The notes: generated by a model not told the origin, from the letters alone. DNA of 49,604 bases from an uncultured bacterium (GCA_938045315.1 CALINM010000012.1:1-49604); one strand, 5' to 3'. Numbered from the stretch's first letter, positions 8,380 through 17,480 are shown. Program-made: numbers and translations.

Positions 8380-8474
8380 ATGAGGTTAGAAAAATGAGTG
8401 TTTCTGAGTTTAGTTTCTGGCTTTCTGCGCTCAAGGAGTTTTTTGAGGAGATAAAGCCCACTTACGAGCCATAG
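8077..8474 (+). CDS. Predicted E/E' -1 frameshift product of the tail assembly chaperone
   Basis: T TTT TTA at 8286-8292 in register with gpE codons (gat ttt tta). The -1 frame is open from 8238 to TAG at 8472-8474 and encodes ...TREAGFSLNEVRKMSVSEFSFWLSALKEFFEEIKPTYEP. Confidence 0.75.
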
Positions 8475-8484
8475 AAAAGGACGG

Positions 8485-8556
8485 ATGAGGAAAAGATATA
8501 GAATAAGCAGGGAAATGGCAAAAAGAGGTAGCAAAAATATTAGGGCGAGGATGTAA
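8485..8556 (+). CDS. 23-aa very basic ORF immediately upstream of tape measure
   Basis: MRKRYRISREMAKRGSKNIRARM*; AAGGA upstream; stop abuts the GTG start of the tape measure gene (TAAGTG). Confidence 0.35.
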   Translation: MRKRYRISREMAKRGSKNIRARM

Positions 8557-10875
8557 GTGAATACACTGTTTTCCATAGGAATAGGATTACATCTTCTGGA
8601 TAAATTGTCAAGCCCTATGAGGGCTGTTACTCAGCAGGTGGATAATCTCACAAAAAGCATGAAGGCAGTCTCTTCTTCAGGACAGCAATTCAGTCGCAGT
8701 TTTGAGATAGTTGCAAAGACTGTGCAAAAGGCAACTGCGCCGTTCCAGCAACTTAGAGAGCAAGCAGATAAGTTTAAAAGCATAGGTCAGGGTATGGCTC
8801 TAAAAGGTGGTGCAGGTATGATGCTTGGGCTTGCTCCCTCTGTTGATGCTGCCGGGTTTGAAAAGGCAATGGCAGAGGTTGCCACACTTACTGATATGGG
8901 GGTTTCTGAGTTTCAAGATAAGTACGGTAAGCAGGTGCTTGAGCTTTCTGTTGAGCTTGGTGAGGACCCCACTACTGTCGTAAAAGGTTTGTATCAGGCT
9001 ATATCTGCTGGCATTGACCCAAAGGATGCTATAGATTTTATGAAAAAGGCGGGTCAGGCTGCTATTGCTGGTGTGTCAGATATATTTACTGCCACTGACC
9101 TTGCAACCTCTATTAAGAACGCCTATAACGTCCCCATGTCTGAGATGGGTAAGGTCAATGATGTGATTTTCCAGACTGTAAGAAAGGGTAAGACTACATT
9201 CACTGAGATTGCCCAGAGCTTTTCTCAGGTTGGAGCTGCTGCTGCAGGTGCAGGCATATCACTTGAGCATGTGCAGACTGCTGTTGCGCAGATGACCCTT
9301 GGAGGTGTAAGGACTGAAAGGGCATATACTTCGCTTAAATATGTGATTGATGCACTTGTGGCACCTTCAAATCAGGCAAAGAAGGCTTTTGAAAGGCTTG
9401 GCATTGAGATTAATGCAGAGACAGTAAGACAGAAGGACCTGCTTGGTGTAATGGATGAGCTTATGGGGGCAATAGGTCAGCTTTCTCTAAAAGAACAGGC
9501 AGAGCTTATCTCAGATATCTTTGGCTCTCAAGAGGCTCAAATGTTTGTTAAGGACTTTGGAACTAACAGAGATAAGTATCTGTCAATGCTAAAGGATATT
9601 AAAAACTCAACGGGCACAACAGAGGATGCTTACAAAAAGATGGCCGAGACATCGGCAAAGCAGTTCGAGAGGATGAAGCAGTCCTTTATGGCAATAAGGA
9701 TTGCTGCTGGCGCAACAATCCTGCCTGTGATTAATGTAATGTTAAAGGTTATTAAGGCGGTTCTTACACCCATTGCAGAGTTTGCTCAGAGGCATAAACT
9801 GCTCTCTGGAATCTTACTTGGTGGGGTTATTGCTATATCAGGGGTGGTTGCTGCACTTGGTGTTATGGGTATAGCAATCGGCATGGCTATTAAAGGATAT
9901 ACAAATATGAAGATAGCAGCATCACTTTTAACCACTCATAAAGGGAGGATGATAACTGCTATAAAAGGGATGACAACGGCACTGATACCTAATATTAGAG
10001 CTATGGCTGCCTGGATTGCCACGATGGCAAGGGCATCCTTTACAGGGGTTCTTTCTGGAATCAGGGCTTTATTATCTGGCATCAGAGCATTTAGCCTTAC
10101 TGCAATTGCAGGGCTCAGGGCTGTAAGTGTGGCTATGCTTACAACACCTGCTGGATGGCTTATTGCTGGCATTGCAGCACTTGTTGCTGCCGGGTATCTT
10201 CTCTGGAGAAACTGGGATAGGGTTAGCAAGGCTTTATCTTCTGTCTGGCAGTGGCTTGGGGAGAAGGGGAAAAAACTCCTTAATGTCTTCTTATGGCTAA
10301 ATCCTATCACTGCACCCGTTAAGGCTATCAATACACTCATTAAGTTTCTCTTTGGAGTGAATCTCTTTGAGGCCGGGAAAAGGATGATTGAAACCCTGTG
10401 GCAGGGGATTCTGGCTTTTGCCATGAAACCCGTTGAAGCAGTAAAAGGGATTGCAGAGAAAATAAGAAATCTCCTTCCCTTTTCACCAGCGAAAGAAGGA
10501 CCTTTTAAGGATTTGCATAGGGTTAAGATAATTGAAACAGTAGCTCGAACCATAAAGGCAACTCCACTAATAGAAGCTGTTTCTAATACTTTAAAACCAG
10601 TGAGGTCAGTGGTTGGACCACTTATACAGCCAGTCAGGCAGGTGCTTGAGCCAGTTAGGTCAGTGGTTGGACCGCTTATACAGCCAGTCAGGCAGGGGGC
10701 TGGAAAAGAAGCAGGAGGGGCTGTAATAACCGTTAATTACAGCCCTACTATTCATATAAGTGGTGTATCAGATAGGACAAAAGAGGAATTTGTAAAGATG
10801 CTTAAACAGCATCAGTATGAACTGATGAAACTCATTGGGGATGCACAAAACAAAATGATGAGGCTTGCCTACTGA
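8557..10875 (+). CDS. Phage tail tape measure protein
   Basis: 772 aa, TP901-type N-terminal core (GFEKAMAEVATLTDMGVSEFQDKYGKQVLELSVELGEDPTTVVKGLYQAISAGID...), long hydrophobic stretches; GTG start. Confidence 0.95.
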   Translation: MNTLFSIGIGLHLLDKLSSPMRAVTQQVDNLTKSMKAVSSSGQQFSRSFEIVAKTVQKATAPFQQLREQADKFKSIGQGMALKGGAGMMLGLAPSVDAAGFEKAMAEVATLTDMGVSEFQDKYGKQVLELSVELGEDPTTVVKGLYQAISAGIDPKDAIDFMKKAGQAAIAGVSDIFTATDLATSIKNAYNVPMSEMGKVNDVIFQTVRKGKTTFTEIAQSFSQVGAAAAGAGISLEHVQTAVAQMTLGGVRTERAYTSLKYVIDALVAPSNQAKKAFERLGIEINAETVRQKDLLGVMDELMGAIGQLSLKEQAELISDIFGSQEAQMFVKDFGTNRDKYLSMLKDIKNSTGTTEDAYKKMAETSAKQFERMKQSFMAIRIAAGATILPVINVMLKVIKAVLTPIAEFAQRHKLLSGILLGGVIAISGVVAALGVMGIAIGMAIKGYTNMKIAASLLTTHKGRMITAIKGMTTALIPNIRAMAAWIATMARASFTGVLSGIRALLSGIRAFSLTAIAGLRAVSVAMLTTPAGWLIAGIAALVAAGYLLWRNWDRVSKALSSVWQWLGEKGKKLLNVFLWLNPITAPVKAINTLIKFLFGVNLFEAGKRMIETLWQGILAFAMKPVEAVKGIAEKIRNLLPFSPAKEGPFKDLHRVKIIETVARTIKATPLIEAVSNTLKPVRSVVGPLIQPVRQVLEPVRSVVGPLIQPVRQGAGKEAGGAVITVNYSPTIHISGVSDRTKEEFVKMLKQHQYELMKLIGDAQNKMMRLAY
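10597..10695 (+). repeat. 54-bp-period tandem repeat within the tape measure gene
   Basis: Near-identical ccagtgaggtcagtggttggaccacttatacagccagtcaggcag units starting at 10597 and 10651, encoding PVRSVVGPLIQPVRQ twice. Confidence 0.9.
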
Positions 10876-11366
10876 TGTTTGCACAGCTTGGAGACATAAG
10901 GTTTGATCTTATCGCATACTTTGAGGGGCTTGAATCAACAAAGATGTTTAATTATGCAGAGCATGCTGTAATTGAGGGGAAGCCAAAACTGCAGTATATG
11001 GGTGAGGCGCTGGAGGAGATCAGGATTAAGATAAATCTACACATGGATTTCTGTAACCCTGAGGCAGAGTATAAAAAGATCATGGAGGCTGCATCAAGAT
11101 ATAAGCCACTTGCATTTATCTTTGGAAATGGTCTCTATAAGGGTGATTATGTGATCGAGGAACTCACAACAATAGAGGTGCAGACATTTAACGATGGCAC
11201 CCTGATGGCAGTGGATATGGAGCTTAAGCTAAAAGAGTGGGTCAGGGATAAGGTGGTAACGATGAAGAGCTCCACTGGAAAAAAGACACTCAGAAGAAAG
11301 GCAAAGCCACAGACACAGGTAGAACCAGGAGATATAAGGAGGCAGAAGATAGTTGGACAGGGTTGA
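10875..11366 (+). CDS. Phage tail protein U (P2 gpU-like)
   Basis: MFAQLGDIRFDLIAYFEGLESTKMFNYAEHAVIEGKPKLQYMGEALEEIRIKINLHMDFCNPEAEYKKI is characteristic of gpU. Confidence 0.92.
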   Translation: MFAQLGDIRFDLIAYFEGLESTKMFNYAEHAVIEGKPKLQYMGEALEEIRIKINLHMDFCNPEAEYKKIMEAASRYKPLAFIFGNGLYKGDYVIEELTTIEVQTFNDGTLMAVDMELKLKEWVRDKVVTMKSSTGKKTLRRKAKPQTQVEPGDIRRQKIVGQG

Positions 11367-11583
11367 ATACTACGAGTATATTACAAAAGAAGGCGATAGG
11401 TGGGACCTGGTGGCCTATGAATTTTATGGAGATGCCACCAGGTATGAGCCCATCGTTAGAGCTAATTTTTTTGATGTGGGCATAAAACCTATACTGCCCG
11501 GTGGACTTAAACTCAGAATACCTGTGCTGGAGTTAAAAAATCACATCCCCCCTGAGGAGCTACCACCATGGAAAAGGGCATAG
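11353..11583 (+). CDS. Phage tail protein X (P2 gpX-like, LysM fold)
   Basis: YEYITKEGDRWDLVAYEFYGDATRYEPIVRANF is characteristic of gpX. Confidence 0.92.
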   Translation: MDRVEYYEYITKEGDRWDLVAYEFYGDATRYEPIVRANFFDVGIKPILPGGLKLRIPVLELKNHIPPEELPPWKRA

Positions 11584-11960
11584 GTAAGAATATAAGAGAG
11601 TTTAACCTTTTTACCGCTGAGCTTTTTTCTCTGCTCTATGATAATTTTCCCAACCCAGTCGTTGTCGCTCCAGAGGAATTTGATGAAAGGGCAGACAGGG
11701 AGGCTATTAAAGTCTATGTCAACACTATGCTATTTTTGAAAGAAGAAGGCTTTATTAGATATGCAAAGGTGACCCCAGACAATGTTTTTATAGATGTAGT
11801 ATTAACTGCTAAAGGCTTAGCCCTGCTTAATCTTATCCCGGAAGGGATAACAGAGGGAAAAAGCCTTATTCAAAGTCTTAAGGAAGTTCTCCAGGAGGGC
11901 TCAAAAGTAGCTCTTAAAACCTTAATAGATACACTTCTTAAAGAGGGGATGAGGCTGTGA
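11568..11960 (+). CDS. Uncharacterised winged-helix-like protein inserted between gpX and gpD
   Basis: FNLFTAELFSLLYDNFPNPV...NTMLFLKEEGFIRYAKVTPDNVFIDVVLTAKGLALLNLIPEGI: helical N-terminus plus FLKEEGFIRY/VVLTAKGLALL wing-like pattern. Confidence 0.55.
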   Translation: MEKGIGKNIREFNLFTAELFSLLYDNFPNPVVVAPEEFDERADREAIKVYVNTMLFLKEEGFIRYAKVTPDNVFIDVVLTAKGLALLNLIPEGITEGKSLIQSLKEVLQEGSKVALKTLIDTLLKEGMRL

Positions 11961-12943
11961 GTGAACAGGTAAGAAAACCCATCTTTTTTCTGGAATATGA
12001 AAGCAGGGATATAACAGCATATATTACACCCTTTGTGCTGTCAGTTACCTATACAGATTATGAGCATGGAAAATCTGATGAGATAGAGATACAGATTGAA
12101 GATAGAGACCATCTCTGGAAATCCTCCTGGTATCCCACAAAAGGGGATGTTATAACCTTGAAAATTGGATATGAAGGAGAGCCTTTACTTCCCTGTGGCT
12201 CCTTTGAGATAGACGAAATTGAGCTATCAGCACCACCAGATATTATTAGCCTGAAAGGACTGGGAACGAATATTAAAAAAGCCTTAAGACAGGAAAACAC
12301 TAAAGCCTTCGAAGGTAAAACCCTAAAGCAGATTGCTCAGGAGATAGCAGGTAAACACGGCTTTGCACTGGTGGGAGAAATAAAGGACATAAAGATTAAA
12401 AGGATTACCCAGAAACAAGAAAGAGATTTAGCCTTCTTGAAAAGGCTGGCTGAAGACTATGGCTATGTCTTTAAGATCGCTGATAACAAGCTTGTCTTTT
12501 ATGAGATAGGAAAACTTGAGAGTGCAGGTACCATCTTTGTCATGGACAGAAAGGACATTATCTCCTTTAGTCTAAGGGATAAAACCCATGAACTTTATCG
12601 TGCCTGTGAGGTCTCCTACCATGACCCGAAGACGAAAAGGTTAATCACTCATACGGTAAAGGCTGAGGGCGTGGTAAAGGGTGATGTTTTGAAACTTAAT
12701 GAAAGATGTGAAAATAAAGAGCAGGCAATAGCTAAGGCTCAGGCAGCCTTGAGACAGAAAAATAGCTTTCAAACCGAGGGAAGTATAATTGTCACTGGCA
12801 ACCCAAAGCTTGTTGCTGGCTCAAATGTTGAGCTTACAGGGCTCCATATCCTTGACGGCAAGTATCATATTGTATCATCCAGACATAATATTGATAGAAC
12901 TTCTGGATATAAAACAGAGCTGGAGGTGAAAAGGGTTGCTTAG
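11957..12943 (+). CDS. Phage late control protein D / tail hub (gpD)
   Basis: FFLEYESRDITAYITPFVLSVTYTDYEHGKSDEIEIQIEDRDHLWKSSWYPTKGDVITLKIGYEGEPLLPCGSFEIDEIELSAPPD. Confidence 0.95.
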   Translation: MSEQVRKPIFFLEYESRDITAYITPFVLSVTYTDYEHGKSDEIEIQIEDRDHLWKSSWYPTKGDVITLKIGYEGEPLLPCGSFEIDEIELSAPPDIISLKGLGTNIKKALRQENTKAFEGKTLKQIAQEIAGKHGFALVGEIKDIKIKRITQKQERDLAFLKRLAEDYGYVFKIADNKLVFYEIGKLESAGTIFVMDRKDIISFSLRDKTHELYRACEVSYHDPKTKRLITHTVKAEGVVKGDVLKLNERCENKEQAIAKAQAALRQKNSFQTEGSIIVTGNPKLVAGSNVELTGLHILDGKYHIVSSRHNIDRTSGYKTELEVKRVA

Positions 12944-13529
12944 GTTTGGAATTGTTACCAATGTGGATGAAAAAAGGGCTATGGTAAGGGTGAATTTTCA
13001 GGATATGGACGGCACTATTTCTTACTGGCTACCTGTGCTTGTGCCTAAAAGTCATAAGGATAGGTATTACTATATGCCTGATATTGGGGAGCATGTGGTT
13101 TGTCTTATGGATGAAACCTGTGAAGAAGGCGTGGTTTTAGGCGCTATCTATTCTGAGGCCGACAACCCTCCTGAAAGAAGCAAAGATAAATATCATATTA
13201 AATTTGCCGATGGCACTACAATTGAGTATGACAGGGCAGAGCACAAACTAAGGGCTGATGTAAAGGGAGATGTAAGCATAAAAGTAACGGGAAGATGCGA
13301 TGTGAATTGCCAGAATCAGATATTTATAAGGAGTGCCACTAACATTACAATTCAGGCACCATCCCTTAATATGAAGGGTGGAAGCCCGGCAGAGGGAGAA
13401 TTTGAGGGAAATTTCAGGATTAGAGGAAATCTATATGTATACGGAAATATCGAAACAGAGGGCAATATAAATGCCTCAGGGAGTATTATCGATGCCGGTG
13501 GTAACACAAATCATCACAACCATTATTAA
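12936..13529 (+). CDS. Phage baseplate assembly protein V (spike)
   Basis: MLRFGIVTNVDEKRAMVRVNFQDMDGTISYWLPVLVPKSHKDRYYYMPDIGEHVVCLMDETCEEGVVLGAIYSEADNPP; C-terminal repeated beta-helix ending HHNHY. Confidence 0.93.
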   Translation: MLRFGIVTNVDEKRAMVRVNFQDMDGTISYWLPVLVPKSHKDRYYYMPDIGEHVVCLMDETCEEGVVLGAIYSEADNPPERSKDKYHIKFADGTTIEYDRAEHKLRADVKGDVSIKVTGRCDVNCQNQIFIRSATNITIQAPSLNMKGGSPAEGEFEGNFRIRGNLYVYGNIETEGNINASGSIIDAGGNTNHHNHY

Positions 13530-13544
13530 GTAGGGGAGTAAAAT

Positions 13545-13901
13545 GTGAAAATTGATGAAATAAAATCTCTATGGTGGCAACCCAAACGGGGAGAGATAGG
13601 AAGCATAGTTGAAGATATTGAGGATATCAATCAATGCATAAGAATAATCCTTGCCACCCCCAAAAGAAGTGATCCCCATAGACCGGAGTTGGGAAGTGAG
13701 ATATGGAAATATGTTGATTTTCCAGTTAACGAAGCTATCCCCCACATTATCAGGGAAGCCATGGAGGCTATTGAAAAATGGGAGCCAAGAATTGAGATTA
13801 AGAGAATTACTGCAATGCCAGAAGGCTCTCAAATCTTCTTAAAAATAGAGTGGGTCCTGAAGGAAACTCAAGAGCCCTACGTAAGTGAGGTAACCCTATG
13901 A
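13545..13901 (+). CDS. Phage baseplate protein W (gpW/gp25 family)
   Basis: INQCIRIILATPKRSDPHRPELGSEIWKYVDFPVNEAIPHIIREAMEAIEKWEPRIEIKRI. Confidence 0.92.
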   Translation: MKIDEIKSLWWQPKRGEIGSIVEDIEDINQCIRIILATPKRSDPHRPELGSEIWKYVDFPVNEAIPHIIREAMEAIEKWEPRIEIKRITAMPEGSQIFLKIEWVLKETQEPYVSEVTL

Positions 13902-15013
13902 AGGAAAAGCTTCCAGAACCAGAGTTTATCGAAAGAGATCCCGTTAAGATAACACAGGAATTAATAGAATTATATGAGAGATTAACCGGTAAAAAACTTT
14001 ATCCAGCACAGGTGGAAAGACTTCTTATAGACCTCATTGCCTATAGAGAAAACCTGCTCAGGATTGCCATTCAGGAGGCAGCAAAGCAAAATCTCGTTGA
14101 GTATGCAACTTTTCCCATGCTTGATTACCTTGGGGAGCTTGTGGGAGTAAAGAGGCTTCCAGCACAGCCTGCAAGAACTACCTTAAGATTTTATCTTTTT
14201 TCTCCTCAAAACTTTGATGTATTAATACCCAAAAGCACTGAAGTGGAGGCCAAGGATGGAAAATGCCTTTTTGAAACAGTAAAGGAGGCAGTGATAAAGG
14301 CTTCCGAGCTTTTTGTTGAAGTAGAAGCTCTTTGTAAAACTGCAGGCACCACAGGAAATGGCTACCTGCCAGGGGAGATAAATAATTTAATAACCCCTCT
14401 TGCTTATGTTGAAAAAGTAGAGAATATAACTACAAGTTTCGGTGGCACAGAGGTGGAAGACGACGGGAGACTGAGGCAGAGAATCAAAGAAGCCCCTGAG
14501 CGGTTCTCCAACGCTGGCTCAAGAGGCGCCTACCGTTTCTTTGCCATGTCTGCCCATCAAGACATGGTGGATGTGGCAGTGTTAAGCCCCCAGCCCGGAA
14601 TAGTTGAGGTTTATCCCCTAACCAGATATGGCACCCCCACCCAGGAGATACTTGACCTTGTATATACTACCCTGAACGCAGAAAAGGTAAGACCACTCAC
14701 AGATTATGTCAGGGTCTTACCACCAGTTCAAATAGATTTTTCCATCACTGCTAATATCACTCTCTATAATTTTGCAGATTCCAGAACGGTTCAGGAGATT
14801 TTGCAGGATAGATTGAGTAAATATATAGAAGAAATGAGAAAATGCCTGGGAAGAGATATAGTAAGAAGCCAGATTATTGCCCTTATAAATAGCGTTTACG
14901 GGATTTATAAAGTGGATTTAATTGAACCTCAGGCAGATAGAGTTTTAGCTGAAAAGGAATGGGCAAACTGTAACAGTATATCTATAAACATAGCAGGAAC
15001 AGTAGATGGCTGA
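13898..15013 (+). CDS. Phage baseplate assembly protein J
   Basis: ...YLGELVGVKRLPAQPARTTLRFYLFSP...GTTGNGYLPGEINNL...DGRLRQRIKEAPERFSNAGSRGAYRFFA is typical of gpJ. Confidence 0.95.
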   Translation: MKEKLPEPEFIERDPVKITQELIELYERLTGKKLYPAQVERLLIDLIAYRENLLRIAIQEAAKQNLVEYATFPMLDYLGELVGVKRLPAQPARTTLRFYLFSPQNFDVLIPKSTEVEAKDGKCLFETVKEAVIKASELFVEVEALCKTAGTTGNGYLPGEINNLITPLAYVEKVENITTSFGGTEVEDDGRLRQRIKEAPERFSNAGSRGAYRFFAMSAHQDMVDVAVLSPQPGIVEVYPLTRYGTPTQEILDLVYTTLNAEKVRPLTDYVRVLPPVQIDFSITANITLYNFADSRTVQEILQDRLSKYIEEMRKCLGRDIVRSQIIALINSVYGIYKVDLIEPQADRVLAEKEWANCNSISINIAGTVDG

Positions 15014-15701
15014 TAAGAGGCTAATACCAGAGGGCATAAGAGATCTTAGCACTGAGGCTTTTAATGAGCTTATAGACCGCCTGGGAAGCATTGACCTAAC
15101 CCCCCTGCTTGTCTATCTCATAGACTATGTTACACCTTCAGCTCTGCCTCATCTGGCAGAGCAGTTCCATGTCACTGGGCTTGAGGGCTGGGAGCTTGCT
15201 GAAACAGAAGAAGAAAAAAGGGCTTTAATTAAAAAAGCTATAGAGCTTCATAGATACAGGGGCACCCCCTGGGCTGTTAAAGAAGCTCTTAAGGCTGTTG
15301 GCTTTGAAGCAGATATATACGAATGGTTTCAGGAGTTGCCCTACCCTTATAATACCTTCTTCGGTGATATTTCTAATGCTCCCTATGAATTTTTTATCGT
15401 TGTAAATTGCTCAAAAATGTTCGGAAAGGATGTGTTATTATCAGGTGAAAATCAGCAAAGGTTAATATCCCTTATCAACGAATATAAAAATTTGAGAAGT
15501 CACTTAAATAAACTTGTTCTGTATCCTAAATATATTTCCAAAACAGGATATACAGATGCAATGACTAAGCCTGTATCTATATGTAATGCATATACTGAGA
15601 CACAAAGCAATTATCTTATTCCAGTGTCACTACCTTATATGACTTCTATGCATAGACCTGTTGCTGTTATTTATGCAGGAGAGGTGATAAATTATGGATA
15701 A
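15006..15701 (+). CDS. Phage tail protein I
   Basis: LTPLLVYLIDYVTPSALPHLAEQFHVTGLEGWELAETEEEKRALIKKAIELHRYRGTPWAVKEALKAVGF. Confidence 0.94.
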   Translation: MADKRLIPEGIRDLSTEAFNELIDRLGSIDLTPLLVYLIDYVTPSALPHLAEQFHVTGLEGWELAETEEEKRALIKKAIELHRYRGTPWAVKEALKAVGFEADIYEWFQELPYPYNTFFGDISNAPYEFFIVVNCSKMFGKDVLLSGENQQRLISLINEYKNLRSHLNKLVLYPKYISKTGYTDAMTKPVSICNAYTETQSNYLIPVSLPYMTSMHRPVAVIYAGEVINYG

Positions 15702-16362
15702 ATTAACACCAGTAATTACTCAAATAGGCAAGCAAAAGGCATTCAATGCCAGCATAAACGGTGTGAAAATAGCAATTAATAGAATAGGAGTTGGGTCCGG
15801 TGCTTATACACCAAACGAAAATAGAACAGCCCTGGTAAATGAAAGGGAGAGACTTCCCATAGTCTCAAGCGTAATAGATCCTGCCAATTCTACTATTGTA
15901 GTACACACCATAATCGAGAGTAACCTGGAATACTGGATAAGCGAAGTGGGATTTTACCTTGATGACGGCACACTCTTTGCAGTATGGAGCCACCCAACCT
16001 ATAAGCTTGGGTATAAAAGCAGGATAAACAGGTTTTTACTTGGCTATACAATAAAGATAGTGGACATACCTTTTGATGTAGTGCAGATTATAGACCAGGG
16101 GCAACCTCTTAATATTTATTATGCAACGGAGTTTGTTAATTTTACTAATTCTATTGTTAACATGGGAAGAGGAATGGTGGAGATAAATGATAAGTTGACT
16201 AACGCTAAAAATGAAATTTCAAGTCTTGACTCCTGGTGCAGGGTCAAATTCTCACACTTAGATAACATAATTAATAGTATGAATAAGATAGAACTTTTAA
16301 ATATTGCCAACACAATAACACTTATTTCAGACGCCATTCTGGCATTAAAATTAAAAAACTAA
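15694..16362 (+). CDS. Tail fibre / phage tail-collar fibre protein (DUF3751-like N-terminus)
   Basis: LTPVITQIGKQKAFNASINGVKIAINRIGVGSGAYTPNENRTALVNERERLPI...; directly follows gpI. Confidence 0.82.
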   Translation: MDKLTPVITQIGKQKAFNASINGVKIAINRIGVGSGAYTPNENRTALVNERERLPIVSSVIDPANSTIVVHTIIESNLEYWISEVGFYLDDGTLFAVWSHPTYKLGYKSRINRFLLGYTIKIVDIPFDVVQIIDQGQPLNIYYATEFVNFTNSIVNMGRGMVEINDKLTNAKNEISSLDSWCRVKFSHLDNIINSMNKIELLNIANTITLISDAILALKLKN

Positions 16363-16381
16363 ATCAAAGGAGGAAAGAAAG

Positions 16382-17128
16382 ATGAGTTTAGAGCAAAGAG
16401 TGACAGAACTAAGTAATAATGTAGCTAACCTGGTGCACAGGGTTACAACCCAGGCTGATCAATGGCAACAGGCAGTAAACCAGGCTCAACAGCAATTTCA
16501 AAACTTTATATCTAATGCACGCTTAGAGACGCCTTTTATTCGCATAAGCAAAAACCAGGCTCTTATAAAGCATCCGAGTGAGAATCGTCCTATTGATTGG
16601 ATAGTGCAGTGGGAAACAGTTGAGTTGCTTGAGTATATACCTGTTTATGATAATAACTCCAACAGAACCAATTGGCATGAAAGATCATTATTAGAACTCC
16701 TCACAGACAACCCCAATACCGCCCATATAAGTATGTCATTTAATATTCTTCATATAGTAACCAAATCAACATTCACAAATTGGAGTTGGGCTTTACAACC
16801 AACTTTTGGAATGAGTGCGAAATGGGAAAGCGTCGTCCCGGTCCAGCCTATGTCTTTTATGTCCTTAGGCAAGATTATTACAGGGTCAGTCAGGATAAGT
16901 CACCCAAGTTATTCTGCTCCTTTGCTACAGGAATATCCTAATTCTGAATGGAAATTATATGGTAGAGTAGTAACGAGCTTGTCCTCTCTAAAATTTACAA
17001 ATTTTCTTTTCTACTTACGACCAAATACCGATATATACATTGCTCTGCCTGCATTGGTCCTGGGTAGATTCCCATACGAAACATACAGGTGGACCTATTT
17101 TGTAAATATATTCAATGAAAGGAGGTAA
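16382..17128 (+). CDS. Putative tail fibre / receptor-binding protein
   Basis: N-terminal coiled-coil (VTELSNNVANLVHRVTTQADQWQQAVNQAQQQFQNF) plus beta-rich C-terminus, located at the fibre position of the tail operon. Confidence 0.55.
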   Translation: MSLEQRVTELSNNVANLVHRVTTQADQWQQAVNQAQQQFQNFISNARLETPFIRISKNQALIKHPSENRPIDWIVQWETVELLEYIPVYDNNSNRTNWHERSLLELLTDNPNTAHISMSFNILHIVTKSTFTNWSWALQPTFGMSAKWESVVPVQPMSFMSLGKIITGSVRISHPSYSAPLLQEYPNSEWKLYGRVVTSLSSLKFTNFLFYLRPNTDIYIALPALVLGRFPYETYRWTYFVNIFNERR

Positions 17129-17131
17129 AAT

Positions 17132-17443
17132 ATGCAGGAGTATATTCCAATAACCCTGTTAAGAGAAATGATTAAAACAAAACTTAGAGACCTCACTATA
17201 GACTTCATAAATTTACAACTACCGCCGGGATATAAAGACTATATAGATGTAGAAGTAACAGCCGCAAATCCAGCTGCACCGCAAGAATGGAGAGAGGAGG
17301 CGATAGGAATTTCACAGTGGTTTTATGGTATTTTTCAACAACTTGAGGCCAAGATAGAAGAAATAGAAAATATGACAGAAGAAGAACTATTAAACTTTCG
17401 TGCAGAAGAGTGGATTGACGCCTTACCACGACTTGAGTTATAG
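17132..17443 (+). CDS. Small phage protein downstream of fibre gene
   Basis: 103-aa ORF with good SD (aaaggaggtaaaat), last intact gene of the late operon. Confidence 0.5.
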   Translation: MQEYIPITLLREMIKTKLRDLTIDFINLQLPPGYKDYIDVEVTAANPAAPQEWREEAIGISQWFYGIFQQLEAKIEEIENMTEEELLNFRAEEWIDALPRLEL

Positions 17444-17460
17444 CATAAAATGATTTTTAA

Positions 17461-17480
17461 AAGGGCAAGTTTTTGCCCTT
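17461..17480 (+). terminator. Possible terminator hairpin after the phage late operon
   Basis: Perfect inverted repeat AAGGGCAA-GTTT-TTGCCCTT 18 bp after the last CDS; no strong U-tract, so possibly bidirectional or weak. Confidence 0.4.

Noticed and set aside
9936-10553. 205-aa antisense ORF opposite the tape measure gene
   Set aside because: Shadow ORF of a biased-codon gene; no SD, no domain pattern.
16640-16690. Asn/Arg-rich stretch VYDNNSNRTNWHERS in the fibre, considered as a DGR variable region
   Set aside because: It is mid-protein, and no matching template repeat was seen nearby. It does not look like a C-terminal CLec-type VR.
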